Assembly: GCF_003265365.1 (NCBI RefSeq)
Contig: NZ_AUPM01000018.1
Span: forward strand, 79,053-128,578
From: Petrotoga sp. 9PW.55.5.1
GTDB taxonomy: Bacteria > Thermotogota > Thermotogae > Petrotogales > Petrotogaceae
Direction of reading: 5' to 3'
Length of the DNA: 49,526 bases
A program made the translations under genes and the position numbers. Each line of letters opens with the position of its first letter. Within the stretch, counting starts at the first letter, position 1. The notes beneath the pieces were generated by a model, which had not been told where the DNA came from, searched no databases, and saw only the letters and a program-made list of their open reading frames with translations. Shown one piece after another: positions 1-8,210 of this stretch.

Positions 1-390
1 ATCAATCACCTCTAATAATTCATTTATTCTGGAGTAATTATGAGTTAAAAAAAGGTAACCTATAACTGCTTCAAAGCCTGTAGATTTTCTATAATCCGCA
101 TCGTTTCCCCTTTTTTTTGCTCCGTTAGAATTTACAGCTCGCTTATAATAATTCATTTCCTCAGAAGTAAATTTGCTATAGATTAAATCCACAAATTTAG
201 AGTGCGATTTTGCACTTAAAAATTTTTTAGAATTTTCATATATAGTTCTGGTTTTAATACGACCATCATTTAACAGCCTTAATTTATATACCAAAGCAAT
301 TACAGCATCTCCTATATATGAAAAATTATCTATAGGGATCTCACGTAAATCAGCAAGTTGAAGATCCCATAACTCTTCTAAATCACTCAT
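1..390 (-). CDS. mrnC: Mini-ribonuclease 3 (MrnC), 3' end outside window
   Basis: I translated this reading frame by hand. It starts at ATG 390 behind a GAGGAG site at about 404-409 and runs 130 codons to the window edge without a stop, so only the last few residues are missing (the family is usually about 130-140 residues). It shows the family signature SYIGDAVIALVYK near residues 24-36, with the presumed catalytic Asp28, and a second conserved block around KKRGNDADYRKSTGFEAVIG. Mini-RNase III is an RNase III catalytic domain without the dsRNA-binding domain; in Bacillus it matures 23S rRNA. Usually it lies beside cysS, which would be beyond the edge. Partial only because of the window boundary. 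Confidence 0.85.
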   Translation of the reverse strand, partial: MSDLEELWDLQLADLREIPIDNFSYIGDAVIALVYKLRLLNDGRIKTRTIYENSKKFLSAKSHSKFVDLIYSKFTSEEMNYYKRAVNSNGAKKRGNDADYRKSTGFEAVIGYLFLTHNYSRINELLEVID

Positions 391-409
391 ACAGATATTA
401 TCTCCTCGT

Positions 410-652
410 ATAATATTAAATTGAGAAACACATTTTTCTTGGTTCTAAAATAGCCTTTTTCTTTTGTTTTTTATTCTTTTTTCTTTTATTCACTTTTCTT
501 TTTTTATTGTTCTTTGAAAAGAGGTATCCTAATGCTAGAATTAAGATACGACTCATCTAGTGAAGGAAGATTCTAGCGCCTCCTTGCAAAACCCTTTGGG
601 TTGTTGCCTGGGAAAGCGTGCTTCCTGACTTGGCTGTCATATGCTGCCAACT
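410..652 (-). other. Structured non-coding stretch, possible IS200/IS605 (TnpB) right-end relic
   Basis: About 240 bases without a convincing gene. A long stem pairs GCTAGAAT (534-541) with ATTCTAGC (570-577), extended by GAGG/CCTC, and a second hairpin pairs AACCC with GGGTT at about 590-602. Read on the minus strand, just after the transposase fragment, one frame gives a Gln/Arg-rich tail resembling the poorly conserved end of TnpB proteins, followed by the terminal stem; TnpB elements end in such a hairpin. This is a weak, pattern-based assignment. 430-510 is very T-rich on the plus strand with no recognisable site. Confidence 0.3.
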
Positions 653-982
653 TCAATTACTGCATCTCTTTGATGAGATCAACAGCAAGACTGTTGTTGA
701 AAGATGAATATCGTATTTTACTGATAAATCCATGGCTGAATGTTTTCCATCTATGTATTTTTTAACTACAGATATCTTGAATTCCTTTCTGTATGATTTA
801 TTTCTTTTTTTTGAGTCAAATACTTTTTCGCCATGTTTTATATATCTGTAATACCAGCTTCGTAAATTTGATTCGTCACACCCTATTGATTTTGCTATGC
901 TTTCAAAACTTCCTTTTCCCGCTATATAATCTTCACATGCTTTTATCTTTATTTCTTTACTATATTTCCCTTTTCTTGACAT
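653..982 (-). pseudogene. Truncated IS3-family transposase OrfA
   Basis: The first roughly 95 residues look like an IS3/IS150-type OrfA: two helix-turn-helix repeats, the first at KYSKEIKIKACEDYIAGKGS and the second at RKEFKISVVKKYIDGKHSAM, each followed by a DNA-recognition helix. The frame then breaks into an unrelated tail (LLLISSKRCSN) and stops. No OrfB/DDE part follows. I place the start at ATG 982, 11 bases after GGAGG (994-998), rather than the upstream TTG that overlaps this site. The gene is a dead fragment whose 3' part has been replaced by the structured sequence at 500-652. No clean terminal inverted repeats were seen. Confidence 0.75.
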
Positions 983-1083
983 AATAATTAATACCTCCAA
1001 AGTAGTTTTGCAATTTTTATTAATTACGTGTCTACTTTAGAGGTATCATATCATTGATAGAGGCCTTTAGAACTTATTAATGA

Positions 1084-1440
1084 TTAGTTCTCAATGGGTG
1101 GATCTTCGTCTAGCAAACCATCAAGTTCACTTTTGTCGGATAATTCCATTTTTACGATCCATCCTCTGTTTTCAGCATCTTCATTGACTATTTCAGGGTT
1201 ATCTTCTAGTTCATTATTAACTTCAATAACCTTCCCGCTTACGGGTGCATAAATGTCTTCAGCAGATTTTACAGATTCAATCGTACACAAAATATCACCT
1301 TTTTTAACTTCTTTTCCTACTTCTGGTAACTCAACATAAGTTACATCACCTAATTCTTCGGCAGCTTTTACAGATATGCCGATAGTAGCTACGTTACCTT
1401 CTACATCAACGTACTCATGAGCATTTGTGTATTTTTTCAT
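1084..1440 (-). CDS. gcvH: Glycine cleavage system H protein
   Basis: 118 residues, close to the family size of about 125. The protein carries lipoate and shuttles the aminomethyl group between the P, T and L proteins of glycine cleavage. The lipoyl attachment site is clear: ESVKSAEDIYAPVSG with Lys58 as the modified residue, preceded by GDVTYVELPEVGKEVKKGD. A good site (AAAGGAGG) precedes ATG 1440. It is the last gene of a minus-strand run after the ECF S component, 30 bases away. No gcvT/P genes and no glycine riboswitch are visible here, so its partners must be elsewhere. The acidic tail (SELDGLLDEDPPIEN) is slightly unusual. Confidence 0.93.
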   Translation of the reverse strand: MKKYTNAHEYVDVEGNVATIGISVKAAEELGDVTYVELPEVGKEVKKGDILCTIESVKSAEDIYAPVSGKVIEVNNELEDNPEIVNEDAENRGWIVKMELSDKSELDGLLDEDPPIEN

Positions 1441-1470
1441 TAAAAATTCCTCCTTTGCAAAGATAATTTA

Positions 1471-2067
1471 TTAATATCCGGCTTTTTTAACTGCTCTTAT
1501 TACTCCAACACAGATTAAAACCGCTATTATAATTTCGGGAATGCCATTAGTTAATGCGATAGCTAATAATACACCACCAACGGCATTAGTTCCTACACCC
1601 ATCGCGGTTGCTATTCTTTCAGAAAATATAAGATACATCATCCCTAATACCCCTGCTGTATTGATTAAAGTACCTAAAGCAGCACTTACTCCCACAGAAA
1701 CGCTTTCTTTCCATTTAGAAACTTTTTCTTTTTCACTCGAAAAGAATTTAAGAACTAACCAGTACGAATAATATGAAACCAACCCAATCAATATTCTGGG
1801 TAATACTGATACCAAAGGATTTATAAAAGCAAAAGATAAAATATTTGGCCTTAAAAGTGCTTGAATTATACTAGAAACTCCAAATATCAAACCAATAACC
1901 ATACCAGCAACTGGACCTTCCAAAATAGCTCCAATAATTACTGGAATATGCATAGTTGTAGCGTTTGCCGGTGGAATCGGAATAAACCCTAATGGTGTGA
2001 ATCCTAACACAAATGAGATCCCTGACAACAAAGAAATCGTTACTAACCTTTTTGTTTTTGAATGCAT
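1471..2067 (-). CDS. ECF transporter substrate-binding S component (membrane)
   Basis: 198 residues if started at ATG 2067, five bases after GGAGG; a GTG start at 2079 would overlap that site and is less likely. The sequence is strongly hydrophobic with about five to six membrane segments and the small-residue-rich N-terminus TISLLSGISFVLGFTPLG typical of vitamin-uptake S components. S components bind the vitamin and dock to a shared EcfT-EcfA-EcfA' module. The substrate cannot be told from sequence; resemblance is to the unassigned/pantothenate-type group. It follows the S9 peptidase by 18 bases. Two ECF ATPases lie 16 kb away (18102-19651), and no EcfT is in the window. Confidence 0.75.
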   Translation of the reverse strand: MHSKTKRLVTISLLSGISFVLGFTPLGFIPIPPANATTMHIPVIIGAILEGPVAGMVIGLIFGVSSIIQALLRPNILSFAFINPLVSVLPRILIGLVSYYSYWLVLKFFSSEKEKVSKWKESVSVGVSAALGTLINTAGVLGMMYLIFSERIATAMGVGTNAVGGVLLAIALTNGIPEIIIAVLICVGVIRAVKKAGY

Positions 2068-2085
2068 TTCTGCCTCCACTTAATT

Positions 2086-4086
2086 TTATTTCAAATATTT
2101 ATCAAACCATTGTGTTATTTCTTTCAGCCTTCTTATCCTATGTTTTGGTTTTCCACTTCTACTTAACTCATGGTTTTCTCCTCGAAACAGTACCAGTTTA
2201 GATTCAACTCCATTGTACTTAAGTGATGTGAACATCTGTAAGCCTTCAGCAAGCCAACAACGATAATCTTCTTCAGAGTGAATAAATAGGGTTGGAGTTT
2301 TTACTTTATCCGCATATTTCATTGGTGAATGAAACCATAATTTTTCATAATCATTCCACGGAGTCGATGCTTGTTGATCCTCAACAAAATAATATCCTAT
2401 ATCAGTAGTCCCAAATTTTGATATCCAATTAGCTATGCTCCTTTGAGAAGCTGCCGCTTTAAATCTATCCGTATGTCCTATTATCCAATTCGTCATATAT
2501 CCACCATATGAACCACCAGTTACACCTATTCTATTTTTATCTATAAAAGGATATTTTTCTAAAACTCTATCAACAAAATGCATTATATCTTCATAATCTA
2601 TCGTTCCATATTTCCCTCTTATATCGGCGAATTCATTTCCTCTTCCATCACTGCCTCTAGGATTACAAAAAAGAACTGTGTATCCTTCGTTAGCCCAATA
2701 TTGCATTTCATGAAAAAAAACTTCTCCACTATATACCGTCTTAGGTCCTCCGTGTATATCTAGTATAGCTGGATACTTTTTATTCTCTTCAAAATCAGTA
2801 GGTTTCATAATCCACCCTTCGATTTCAACATCGCCTTCGCCTAAAAAAGTTATTCTTTCAGGTTTTGACATCTTTTTTTCCTTAATAACCCACTCATTCA
2901 ATTCTGTCAACTGTTCTTCCTTATTTTCATCAAGCAAATACAGCTCTTGTAGTTTCACATCTCTCATTCCTACAAAGATAACTTTGCCATTAAATACATC
3001 AAAACCGTCTACAGAACCATTTTTTGTAGTTAATTTTTCTCTTTTGCCACTTTCATCTATTCTGTTTATATAAGAATTTCCCCACTCTGTTGTTTCAAAA
3101 TAAAAATAACTTCCTTCAACTTTGAAAGCATTATTAGAACCGTATCTACAATCAGAACCTACGGAACTCCACGTACTGTAATCAAAATCCGTTTCGATAT
3201 TTTTAACTTCTTTAGTTTGCATATTCATTAAATAAAATTTCGGATTTTCATTTATGCCATAACTTTTCATATCACTTCCTAAAAAGATAATATTACCATT
3301 GAAAAAGTCTGCATAAAAATAATTGAAAGGATCTTCGTGAGTTAATTTTTCTAAATTATTATTGTTTAAATCATATAAAAACAAATCGGATCTTATTTCC
3401 ATTTTATCTTTAAATGTATTAGATATGAAAAGGATTTTAGATTTTTCTTTGTTCAGTTTAAAACCTTCTACATTGGTTAATTCATCTGTTATTGGTTTCA
3501 TCTGATTATCATCTAAAGAAAACAAATACAATCTATTTCTTTTCTTATTGGTAAAACCCTGACCATTAGACCAATATGGAATTTCATCTAATACTTCGTA
3601 ATCTCTTTCTTCTTTAAAATCTTCTAACTTTTTTTCTTTCTCTTCACTGGATAATTTTTCAAAATCCTTATATTTTTCATCGTAAGATGCAGTTAATACA
3701 AACTTATTTTCTGAAATTGGTTCTATATCAGAAACAAAAAGAGGAATCTCAAAAAATTTTTCTGCCTCTCCTCCATAAATGTTAATCTTATAATATACAG
3801 TAAAGGGCTCTCCTTTTTCTTTTCTCTTTTTGTCTTTTTCATCTCTAATAGCTGAGAATAATATATTTTCATCGTCCATCCACACAAAAGAACTCTCTTT
3901 ATTAAAAGTAGTTAGTTTTCTGGACTTTTTATTATCAACGTCATACAACCAAATATTTGATAAATACTTGTTTTCATCTACGTCCATTTCGTGAACTACA
4001 TAAGCTAAATTCTTTCCATTAGGGGAAAATTTTGTCCCTGACAAAAACTTATACTTTGTAAAATCTTCCAAAGCTAGCTTTCCCAT
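2086..4086 (-). CDS. S9-family peptidase (acylaminoacyl-peptidase / prolyl oligopeptidase type)
   Basis: 666 residues. The N-terminal two-thirds is a beta-propeller of WD40-like TolB/PD40 repeats (for example NIWLYDVDNKKSRKLT near residue 40). The C-terminal third is an alpha/beta hydrolase. The catalytic triad is visible: nucleophile Ser526 in GGSYGGYM, Asp607 in HSEEDYR and His639 in GENHELS. The family cleaves short peptides, and no signal peptide is visible, so it is probably cytoplasmic. Start ATG 4086 follows a GGGAGGTAG site. The next gene upstream, an amidohydrolase, ends 22 bases before, which suggests an operon for peptide or amide scavenging. Confidence 0.9.
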   Translation of the reverse strand: MGKLALEDFTKYKFLSGTKFSPNGKNLAYVVHEMDVDENKYLSNIWLYDVDNKKSRKLTTFNKESSFVWMDDENILFSAIRDEKDKKRKEKGEPFTVYYKINIYGGEAEKFFEIPLFVSDIEPISENKFVLTASYDEKYKDFEKLSSEEKEKKLEDFKEERDYEVLDEIPYWSNGQGFTNKKRNRLYLFSLDDNQMKPITDELTNVEGFKLNKEKSKILFISNTFKDKMEIRSDLFLYDLNNNNLEKLTHEDPFNYFYADFFNGNIIFLGSDMKSYGINENPKFYLMNMQTKEVKNIETDFDYSTWSSVGSDCRYGSNNAFKVEGSYFYFETTEWGNSYINRIDESGKREKLTTKNGSVDGFDVFNGKVIFVGMRDVKLQELYLLDENKEEQLTELNEWVIKEKKMSKPERITFLGEGDVEIEGWIMKPTDFEENKKYPAILDIHGGPKTVYSGEVFFHEMQYWANEGYTVLFCNPRGSDGRGNEFADIRGKYGTIDYEDIMHFVDRVLEKYPFIDKNRIGVTGGSYGGYMTNWIIGHTDRFKAAASQRSIANWISKFGTTDIGYYFVEDQQASTPWNDYEKLWFHSPMKYADKVKTPTLFIHSEEDYRCWLAEGLQMFTSLKYNGVESKLVLFRGENHELSRSGKPKHRIRRLKEITQWFDKYLK

Positions 4087-4108
4087 TTCTCTACCTCCCG
4101 TAATTTTT

Positions 4109-5404
4109 TCATATTAGTGAATCTTCACTATACATTTCTGGCAATGATATTTCATCAAAAGGATTTTGATTAAAAATTAATGCCTTTTTTTCTATACTTT
4201 CTTCTCTATTAATATTATCAACTATTTCTGGGCTATAAGTTAGACGAAATAAAGAGTATTTGTAAGGAATACCCAATTCTTTCAATTTCTTCATATCTCT
4301 TAACCAATCTGGTTCTTCCACAGGTGCATCAGAAGATATAAAAAGAGGAATATTGTTTTTATACAATTCATAGAACTTAAATGCGTTATTGAGATTGTTA
4401 CCCAACCTACTTTTAATAAAAATCTTATCTGATTCTATAAACTGAGGTTGAACATCAATAATAAGATTGTATTTTTTAATTTTTTCAATCTGTTTTTCTT
4501 TTAATATTTGTGCGTGTATTATTCTATGTAGTAATTTAGGCTTAACTTCTTCAAAGACTTTCAGAATTTGTTGAACAGCTCCGTCTCCTATAGCATGCAT
4601 TGCCAAATGAAGACCTTTACTCTCACAAAATCTAACAATTTCATTCAGTTCGCTATCTTCCCACAATTTTTCCCCGAAAGTATTTGAGTCGTTATACTTA
4701 TCAATTAGGTAAGCTGTTCTTGCACCCAAAGAACCATCTAAATATATTTTAACACTTTTGAAGATTTTAAAATATCCATGATCATAATAATTTAAAAGTT
4801 GATCATAACTACTTACCGCAACTTTTTCATAAACAAAGAAATCAGTATCATTTAAAAATGGGAGTTCTTCTTTTGAAACTCCATGTAGATCATCTGAATG
4901 AACGAAGTTATAACCTTTTTTACTTAAATAAGTTTTTGCAGATTCATAATTATCTTTTATATTAGTAAAAGCACCGAAAGTTTCATAGAATCTGTCTATT
5001 GCTTTTTCTTTTAAAAAACCCTTTTCAAACTCTATATAATCTTCAAAATCTTTAAAATTAATCTGCTCAAACACTTTAGAATTAACTACTGCCTTATGAC
5101 CGCATCTTCTAACCAACATAATCGGAATATCTTCGCTTATATCGTCTAAAAACTTTTTATCAGGAATTGAAAATTCTTCTGACCAACCTCGTAAGATTAT
5201 TTTATCTGGATTCTTTTTCAATATATTAATTATAATTTCTTTTATTTCTGGTAAACTTTTATTTTCTAAAGAAGGTTGCACCAACTTTTCTCCAAATCCT
5301 AACAAATGGAGATGAGTGTCTGTAATGAAAGGTGTAACAAAAATATTTTTATTGTATTTGGTATTTATATATTTAAATTCGCCTTTTTTTGTAAGTTTAA
5401 ACAA
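4109..5404 (-). CDS. YtcJ-type amidohydrolase
   Basis: 431 residues, shorter than typical YtcJ proteins (about 530). The amidohydrolase metal motif DTHLHLLGFGE is near residue 29, followed by the family blocks DGSLGARTAYL, LAMHAIGDGAVQQIL, HRIIHAQIL and the late SSDAPVEEPDW, which supplies the last metal-binding Asp. The enzymes hydrolyse amide bonds in small molecules; the substrate is unknown. The start is TTG 5404, nine bases after AAGAGG, and no ATG fits the conserved N-terminus. It lies between a small ORF and the S9 peptidase on the same strand, all probably read from the promoter at 5675-5703. Confidence 0.85.
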   Translation of the reverse strand: MFKLTKKGEFKYINTKYNKNIFVTPFITDTHLHLLGFGEKLVQPSLENKSLPEIKEIIINILKKNPDKIILRGWSEEFSIPDKKFLDDISEDIPIMLVRRCGHKAVVNSKVFEQINFKDFEDYIEFEKGFLKEKAIDRFYETFGAFTNIKDNYESAKTYLSKKGYNFVHSDDLHGVSKEELPFLNDTDFFVYEKVAVSSYDQLLNYYDHGYFKIFKSVKIYLDGSLGARTAYLIDKYNDSNTFGEKLWEDSELNEIVRFCESKGLHLAMHAIGDGAVQQILKVFEEVKPKLLHRIIHAQILKEKQIEKIKKYNLIIDVQPQFIESDKIFIKSRLGNNLNNAFKFYELYKNNIPLFISSDAPVEEPDWLRDMKKLKELGIPYKYSLFRLTYSPEIVDNINREESIEKKALIFNQNPFDEISLPEMYSEDSLI

Positions 5405-5509
5405 ACTTTTATACCTCTTTTTTAAATTTCACTTTCATATTCAATATATTTTATCATATTTGCTGACTTAAAACTCCAATTTCTTGTCTAAGTATATATG
5501 GTAAATATA

Positions 5510-5623
5510 TCACAGTTTTCTGATGTTTTCTAAATAAAAATAAAATAATTCATCCGAGAGTTGGTCGAACCCGGTGTAATAAGATTCAACCTTTTTGATT
5601 TTTTTATTCGGTCTTCTCAACAT
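5510..5623 (-). CDS. Small basic ORF of 37 residues, unknown
   Basis: A short frame with good context. ATG 5623 follows a GGGGGAG ribosome site at 5631-5637 and ends in TGA at 5510. The product begins MLRRPNKKIKKVESYYTGFD and has a basic head and an aromatic tail (ELFYFYLENIRKL). A promoter with ideal spacing lies about 50 bases upstream. I recognise no family. It could be a small regulatory protein or a leader peptide of the amidohydrolase operon, which starts about 105 bases downstream. The strong ribosome site and promoter are the support; coding is not proven. Confidence 0.55.
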   Translation of the reverse strand: MLRRPNKKIKKVESYYTGFDQLSDELFYFYLENIRKL

Positions 5624-5674
5624 TTTAAACTCCCCCTTTAAAAATTTTGTTATTTATTTTAAAATTCTGATAAT

Positions 5675-5703
5675 ATCTTACCATATATTTTTAAGTTTGT
5701 CAA
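5675..5703 (-). promoter_or_regulatory. Sigma-70-type promoter for the minus-strand operon
   Basis: TTGACA (5703-5698) and TAAGAT (5680-5675) are separated by exactly 17 bases. The start of transcription would fall about 45 bases before the small ORF. It probably drives the small ORF, amidohydrolase, S9 peptidase, S component and gcvH. Confidence 0.75.
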
Positions 5704-5793
5704 GTCGTGACTAAAAATTATTTATTATTTTCGATAATTTTTTAATATAATTATATTTTTTTGATTTTAGATATAAATTGATTATATTTTAGA

Positions 5794-5802
5794 TGATATA
5801 AT
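5794..5802 (+). promoter_or_regulatory. Extended -10 promoter for the dihydrouridine synthase gene
   Basis: TGATATAAT with no convincing -35 box; the TG dinucleotide makes it an extended -10 element. Transcription would start about 30 bases before the ATG at 5836, which follows AAAGGAG. Confidence 0.5.
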
Positions 5803-5835
5803 TTAAATGTAAGATTAAAAAGAAAGGAGAAATAG

Positions 5836-6735
5836 ATGAAATATAAGATTGGATTAGCACCAATGGCAGATTATACCGATTATCCTTTTAGAAATTTAGC
5901 AAGGGAATTTGGAGCACAGTTTACCTTTACAGAGATGATTTCTGTAGATTCAATTTTAAGGGAAAATGAAAAAGTTGAGAAAATGCTTCCTCAAAAAAAT
6001 GAAAGAAATATAGGTATTCAACTTTTTGGTAATGAACCTAAAAAATTTGTTGAAGCGGCAAAAAGGGTTGAGCATTTAGCTAGTTGGATAGACATTAATG
6101 CTGCATGCCCTGCCAACAAAGTTATTAAGAAAGGATCAGGAGCAGCTTTATTAAAAACACCTGAATTATTAGGCAAGATAATTAGAAATTTAAAAGCTAA
6201 TATAAATTTACCTGTAGGAGTAAAAGTCAGAATAGGGTTCGATATAATTAATATCGAAGAAGTATCAAAAATTATTGAAGAAAATGGAGCAGATTACATT
6301 ATAGTTCATGGAAGAACAAAAACTCAATTATACTCAGGAAAAGCTGATAGAAGTTTCATTAAGAAATTAAAAGAAAATATCAATGTTCCATTAGGAGCAT
6401 CTGGTGATGTTTTTTGTAGAGAAGATATCGAAGATTATATAAATAATTATGGAGCAGACTTTGTCTTAGTCGCAAGGGGAGCAATAGGAAACCCTTGGAT
6501 ATTTATGAATAATAATTATATTCCTTCTAAAAAAGAACGTATAGAAGTATGTTTGAAACATTTAGCCTTAATGATTGATTTTTATAAGTCGGAAAATTTC
6601 GCAGTAAAAAAATTCAGAAAAGTACTAATTAAATACTTTTCTGGTTTTGAAGGTGCAAAAGAAATAAGAAAAAGAATGCACACTCTTAATACTTTTAAAG
6701 ACGTTTCTAATCTGATCGAAAATGTTTTAAAATAG
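5836..6735 (+). CDS. dus: tRNA-dihydrouridine synthase
   Basis: 299 residues, a TIM-barrel flavoenzyme that reduces uridine in tRNA D-loops. Visible motifs are the N-terminal LAPMADYTDYPFRNLARE, the catalytic-cysteine block DINAACPANKVIKKGSGAALL with Cys91, and the FMN-phosphate motifs IIVHGRTKTQLYSG and VLVARGAIGNPWIF. The usual DINMGCP is DINAACP here, a mild deviation. Start ATG 5836 has AAAGGAG eight bases upstream. It is the only plus-strand gene between two minus-strand blocks, and its stop nearly meets that of flaG. A short inverted repeat spans the two stop codons (6730-6749). Confidence 0.92.
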   Translation: MKYKIGLAPMADYTDYPFRNLAREFGAQFTFTEMISVDSILRENEKVEKMLPQKNERNIGIQLFGNEPKKFVEAAKRVEHLASWIDINAACPANKVIKKGSGAALLKTPELLGKIIRNLKANINLPVGVKVRIGFDIINIEEVSKIIEENGADYIIVHGRTKTQLYSGKADRSFIKKLKENINVPLGASGDVFCREDIEDYINNYGADFVLVARGAIGNPWIFMNNNYIPSKKERIEVCLKHLALMIDFYKSENFAVKKFRKVLIKYFSGFEGAKEIRKRMHTLNTFKDVSNLIENVLK

Positions 6736-6738
6736 CGA

Positions 6739-7116
6739 TTAAGCTATTTCATCTAATAATATTCCTTCAATATCGTTTAAGGCCTTCGCTAATTTTAGAG
6801 ACACCTCAGGGGGAATTTGTCTAATTACTTTTTCAGTTTCTTTATCAACTATCTTGACTATTAATATGTCTAAATCTCTTTCTAATTCAAACCTCGCTTC
6901 CCCTTTGAAAATTTGAGAAAGTTTATCTAGTTTTTCTTTTATGATTTCAGAAATTTTGTCTAATTCTTCATTAGTAATCTTTTGATTCGTCATAGATTCG
7001 TTATTTTGTTTCTGAGTATTTAGATTAATATTAACCATATCTTTCTCTCCATTGGGAGATTTTATCTGATTAATATTAAAATCAGTATTCCCGCCAATAT
7101 TTGATATCCCCATCAT
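6739..7116 (-). CDS. flaG: FlaG-family flagellar protein
   Basis: About 125 residues. The N-terminal 50 residues are polar and disordered (Asn/Gln rich). The C-terminal half matches the FlaG family: a long helix (EELDKISEIIKEKLDKLSQ), then FELERDLDILIVKIVDKETEKVIRQIPPE, with the characteristic V-I-R-Q-I-P-P-E strand. FlaG proteins influence flagellar filament length. I prefer ATG 7116, nine bases after AAGGA; TTG 7125 and GTG 7122 are too close to that site. Other flagellar genes here are fliS and its partner at 25820-26871, so the genes are scattered. Confidence 0.85.
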   Translation of the reverse strand: MMGISNIGGNTDFNINQIKSPNGEKDMVNINLNTQKQNNESMTNQKITNEELDKISEIIKEKLDKLSQIFKGEARFELERDLDILIVKIVDKETEKVIRQIPPEVSLKLAKALNDIEGILLDEIA

Positions 7117-7184
7117 GATCACCAATCCTTATTGAATTTTATCAATATTTTATCGTCTAATTTTTACTTAACTTTAATTTTTTA

Positions 7185-8210
7185 TTATATTATAAACATA
7201 GCATCGCCAAAGGAGAAGAAACGATATTCTTTTTCTTTTGCAATTTCATACGCGTCCATTATAAATTTATAATCAGAAAATGCTGAAACTAAAAAAAGGA
7301 GTGATGATTTAGGTAGATGAAAATTGGTTATAAGAGCGTCTACAATCTTAAATTCAAACGGGGGATAAATATACAGACTTGTTTTGTCAACTAATTTATT
7401 AGGGTTTCTTGAAATTGATTCAAGAGTTCTAACGACCGTTGTTCCAACAGCAATAACTCTTTTTCCTTGAGCTTTTGTTCTTGCAATTTCGTGAAGCACA
7501 TCCTTAGAAACATTAAAGTACTCTTCATGAATTTGATGATTTCTTATATCCTGTTCTTTAACAGGTCTAAACGTATCTAATCCTACATGAAGTGTGATTT
7601 CTGCAAATTTAATGCCTCTAACTTTTAATTCATCCATCAATTCTTTTGTGAAATGCAACCCTGCAGTTGGCGCTGCTACAGCGCCATCAAATTTTGCGTA
7701 TTCTGTTTGATACTTGTTTGGATCATCGAGTTCTTTTTTGATATACGGTGGAAGCGGAATTTCCCCTATTTGTTCCAACTTTGAATAAAATTGTGGCTCT
7801 TGAAATTCTAAAATCCTAGATCCATCGTCAAGATGTTCTACAACCGAGCAAGATAAGTTGTTTTTAAAATAAAGTTTATTCCCTGTTTTTATCTTACCTC
7901 CTGGTTTTACAAGAGCTTTCCATCTTTTTTCGCTACCGTCTTTCTCCAAAAGAAGAACTTCTACGTGAGCCCCTGTTTCTTTCCTACCGTATAACCTAGC
8001 TGGAATAACCTTAGTATTATTTAACACCAAAAGATCCCCCGGCTCAAGATAATCCCCAATATCTTTAAATATTTTATGTTCAATGCTTTTTGTTCTTCTA
8101 TTAATAACCATCAGTTTACAACTATCTCTAGGTTCGGCTGGTTCTTGAGCAATAAGTTCATCTGGCAAATTGTAATCATATCTTTCTAAATCAAATAATT
8201 CTTCACTCAT
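7185..8210 (-). CDS. queA: S-adenosylmethionine:tRNA ribosyltransferase-isomerase (queuosine synthesis)
   Basis: 341 residues, the usual size. QueA transfers the ribosyl part of SAM onto preQ1 at tRNA position 34 to give epoxyqueuosine. Recognisable blocks are YDLPDELIAQEPAEPRDSCKL-type N-terminus, GDLLVLNNTKVIPARL, VAAPTAGLHFT and ITNFHLPKSSLL. Start ATG 8210 has GGAGG seven bases upstream; a TTG one codon earlier is less likely. The start region overlaps the end of the NYN-domain gene by eight bases, so the two are translationally coupled. It is the last gene before a 68-base gap to flaG. Confidence 0.95.
   Translation of the reverse strand: MSEELFDLERYDYNLPDELIAQEPAEPRDSCKLMVINRRTKSIEHKIFKDIGDYLEPGDLLVLNNTKVIPARLYGRKETGAHVEVLLLEKDGSEKRWKALVKPGGKIKTGNKLYFKNNLSCSVVEHLDDGSRILEFQEPQFYSKLEQIGEIPLPPYIKKELDDPNKYQTEYAKFDGAVAAPTAGLHFTKELMDELKVRGIKFAEITLHVGLDTFRPVKEQDIRNHQIHEEYFNVSKDVLHEIARTKAQGKRVIAVGTTVVRTLESISRNPNKLVDKTSLYIYPPFEFKIVDALITNFHLPKSSLLFLVSAFSDYKFIMDAYEIAKEKEYRFFSFGDAMFII

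Noticed and set aside
410-652. Lysine or other riboswitch at the structured stretch
   Set aside because: Conserved cores of lysine, M-box or cobalamin riboswitches are not present, and the orientation does not fit an obvious target gene.
653-1000. TTG start at 1000 for the transposase fragment
   Set aside because: It lies on the GGAGG ribosome site; ATG 982 fits better.
529-1038. Intact IS bounded by terminal inverted repeats
   Set aside because: The only repeated ends found are in direct, not inverted, orientation, and the transposase is truncated.
1441-1470. Glycine riboswitch before gcvH
   Set aside because: Only 30 bases separate gcvH from the preceding gene, and no aptamer-like sequence is seen.
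6730-6749. Terminator between dus and flaG
   Set aside because: Only a short AAATAGC/GCTATTT repeat without a T run; too weak to list.
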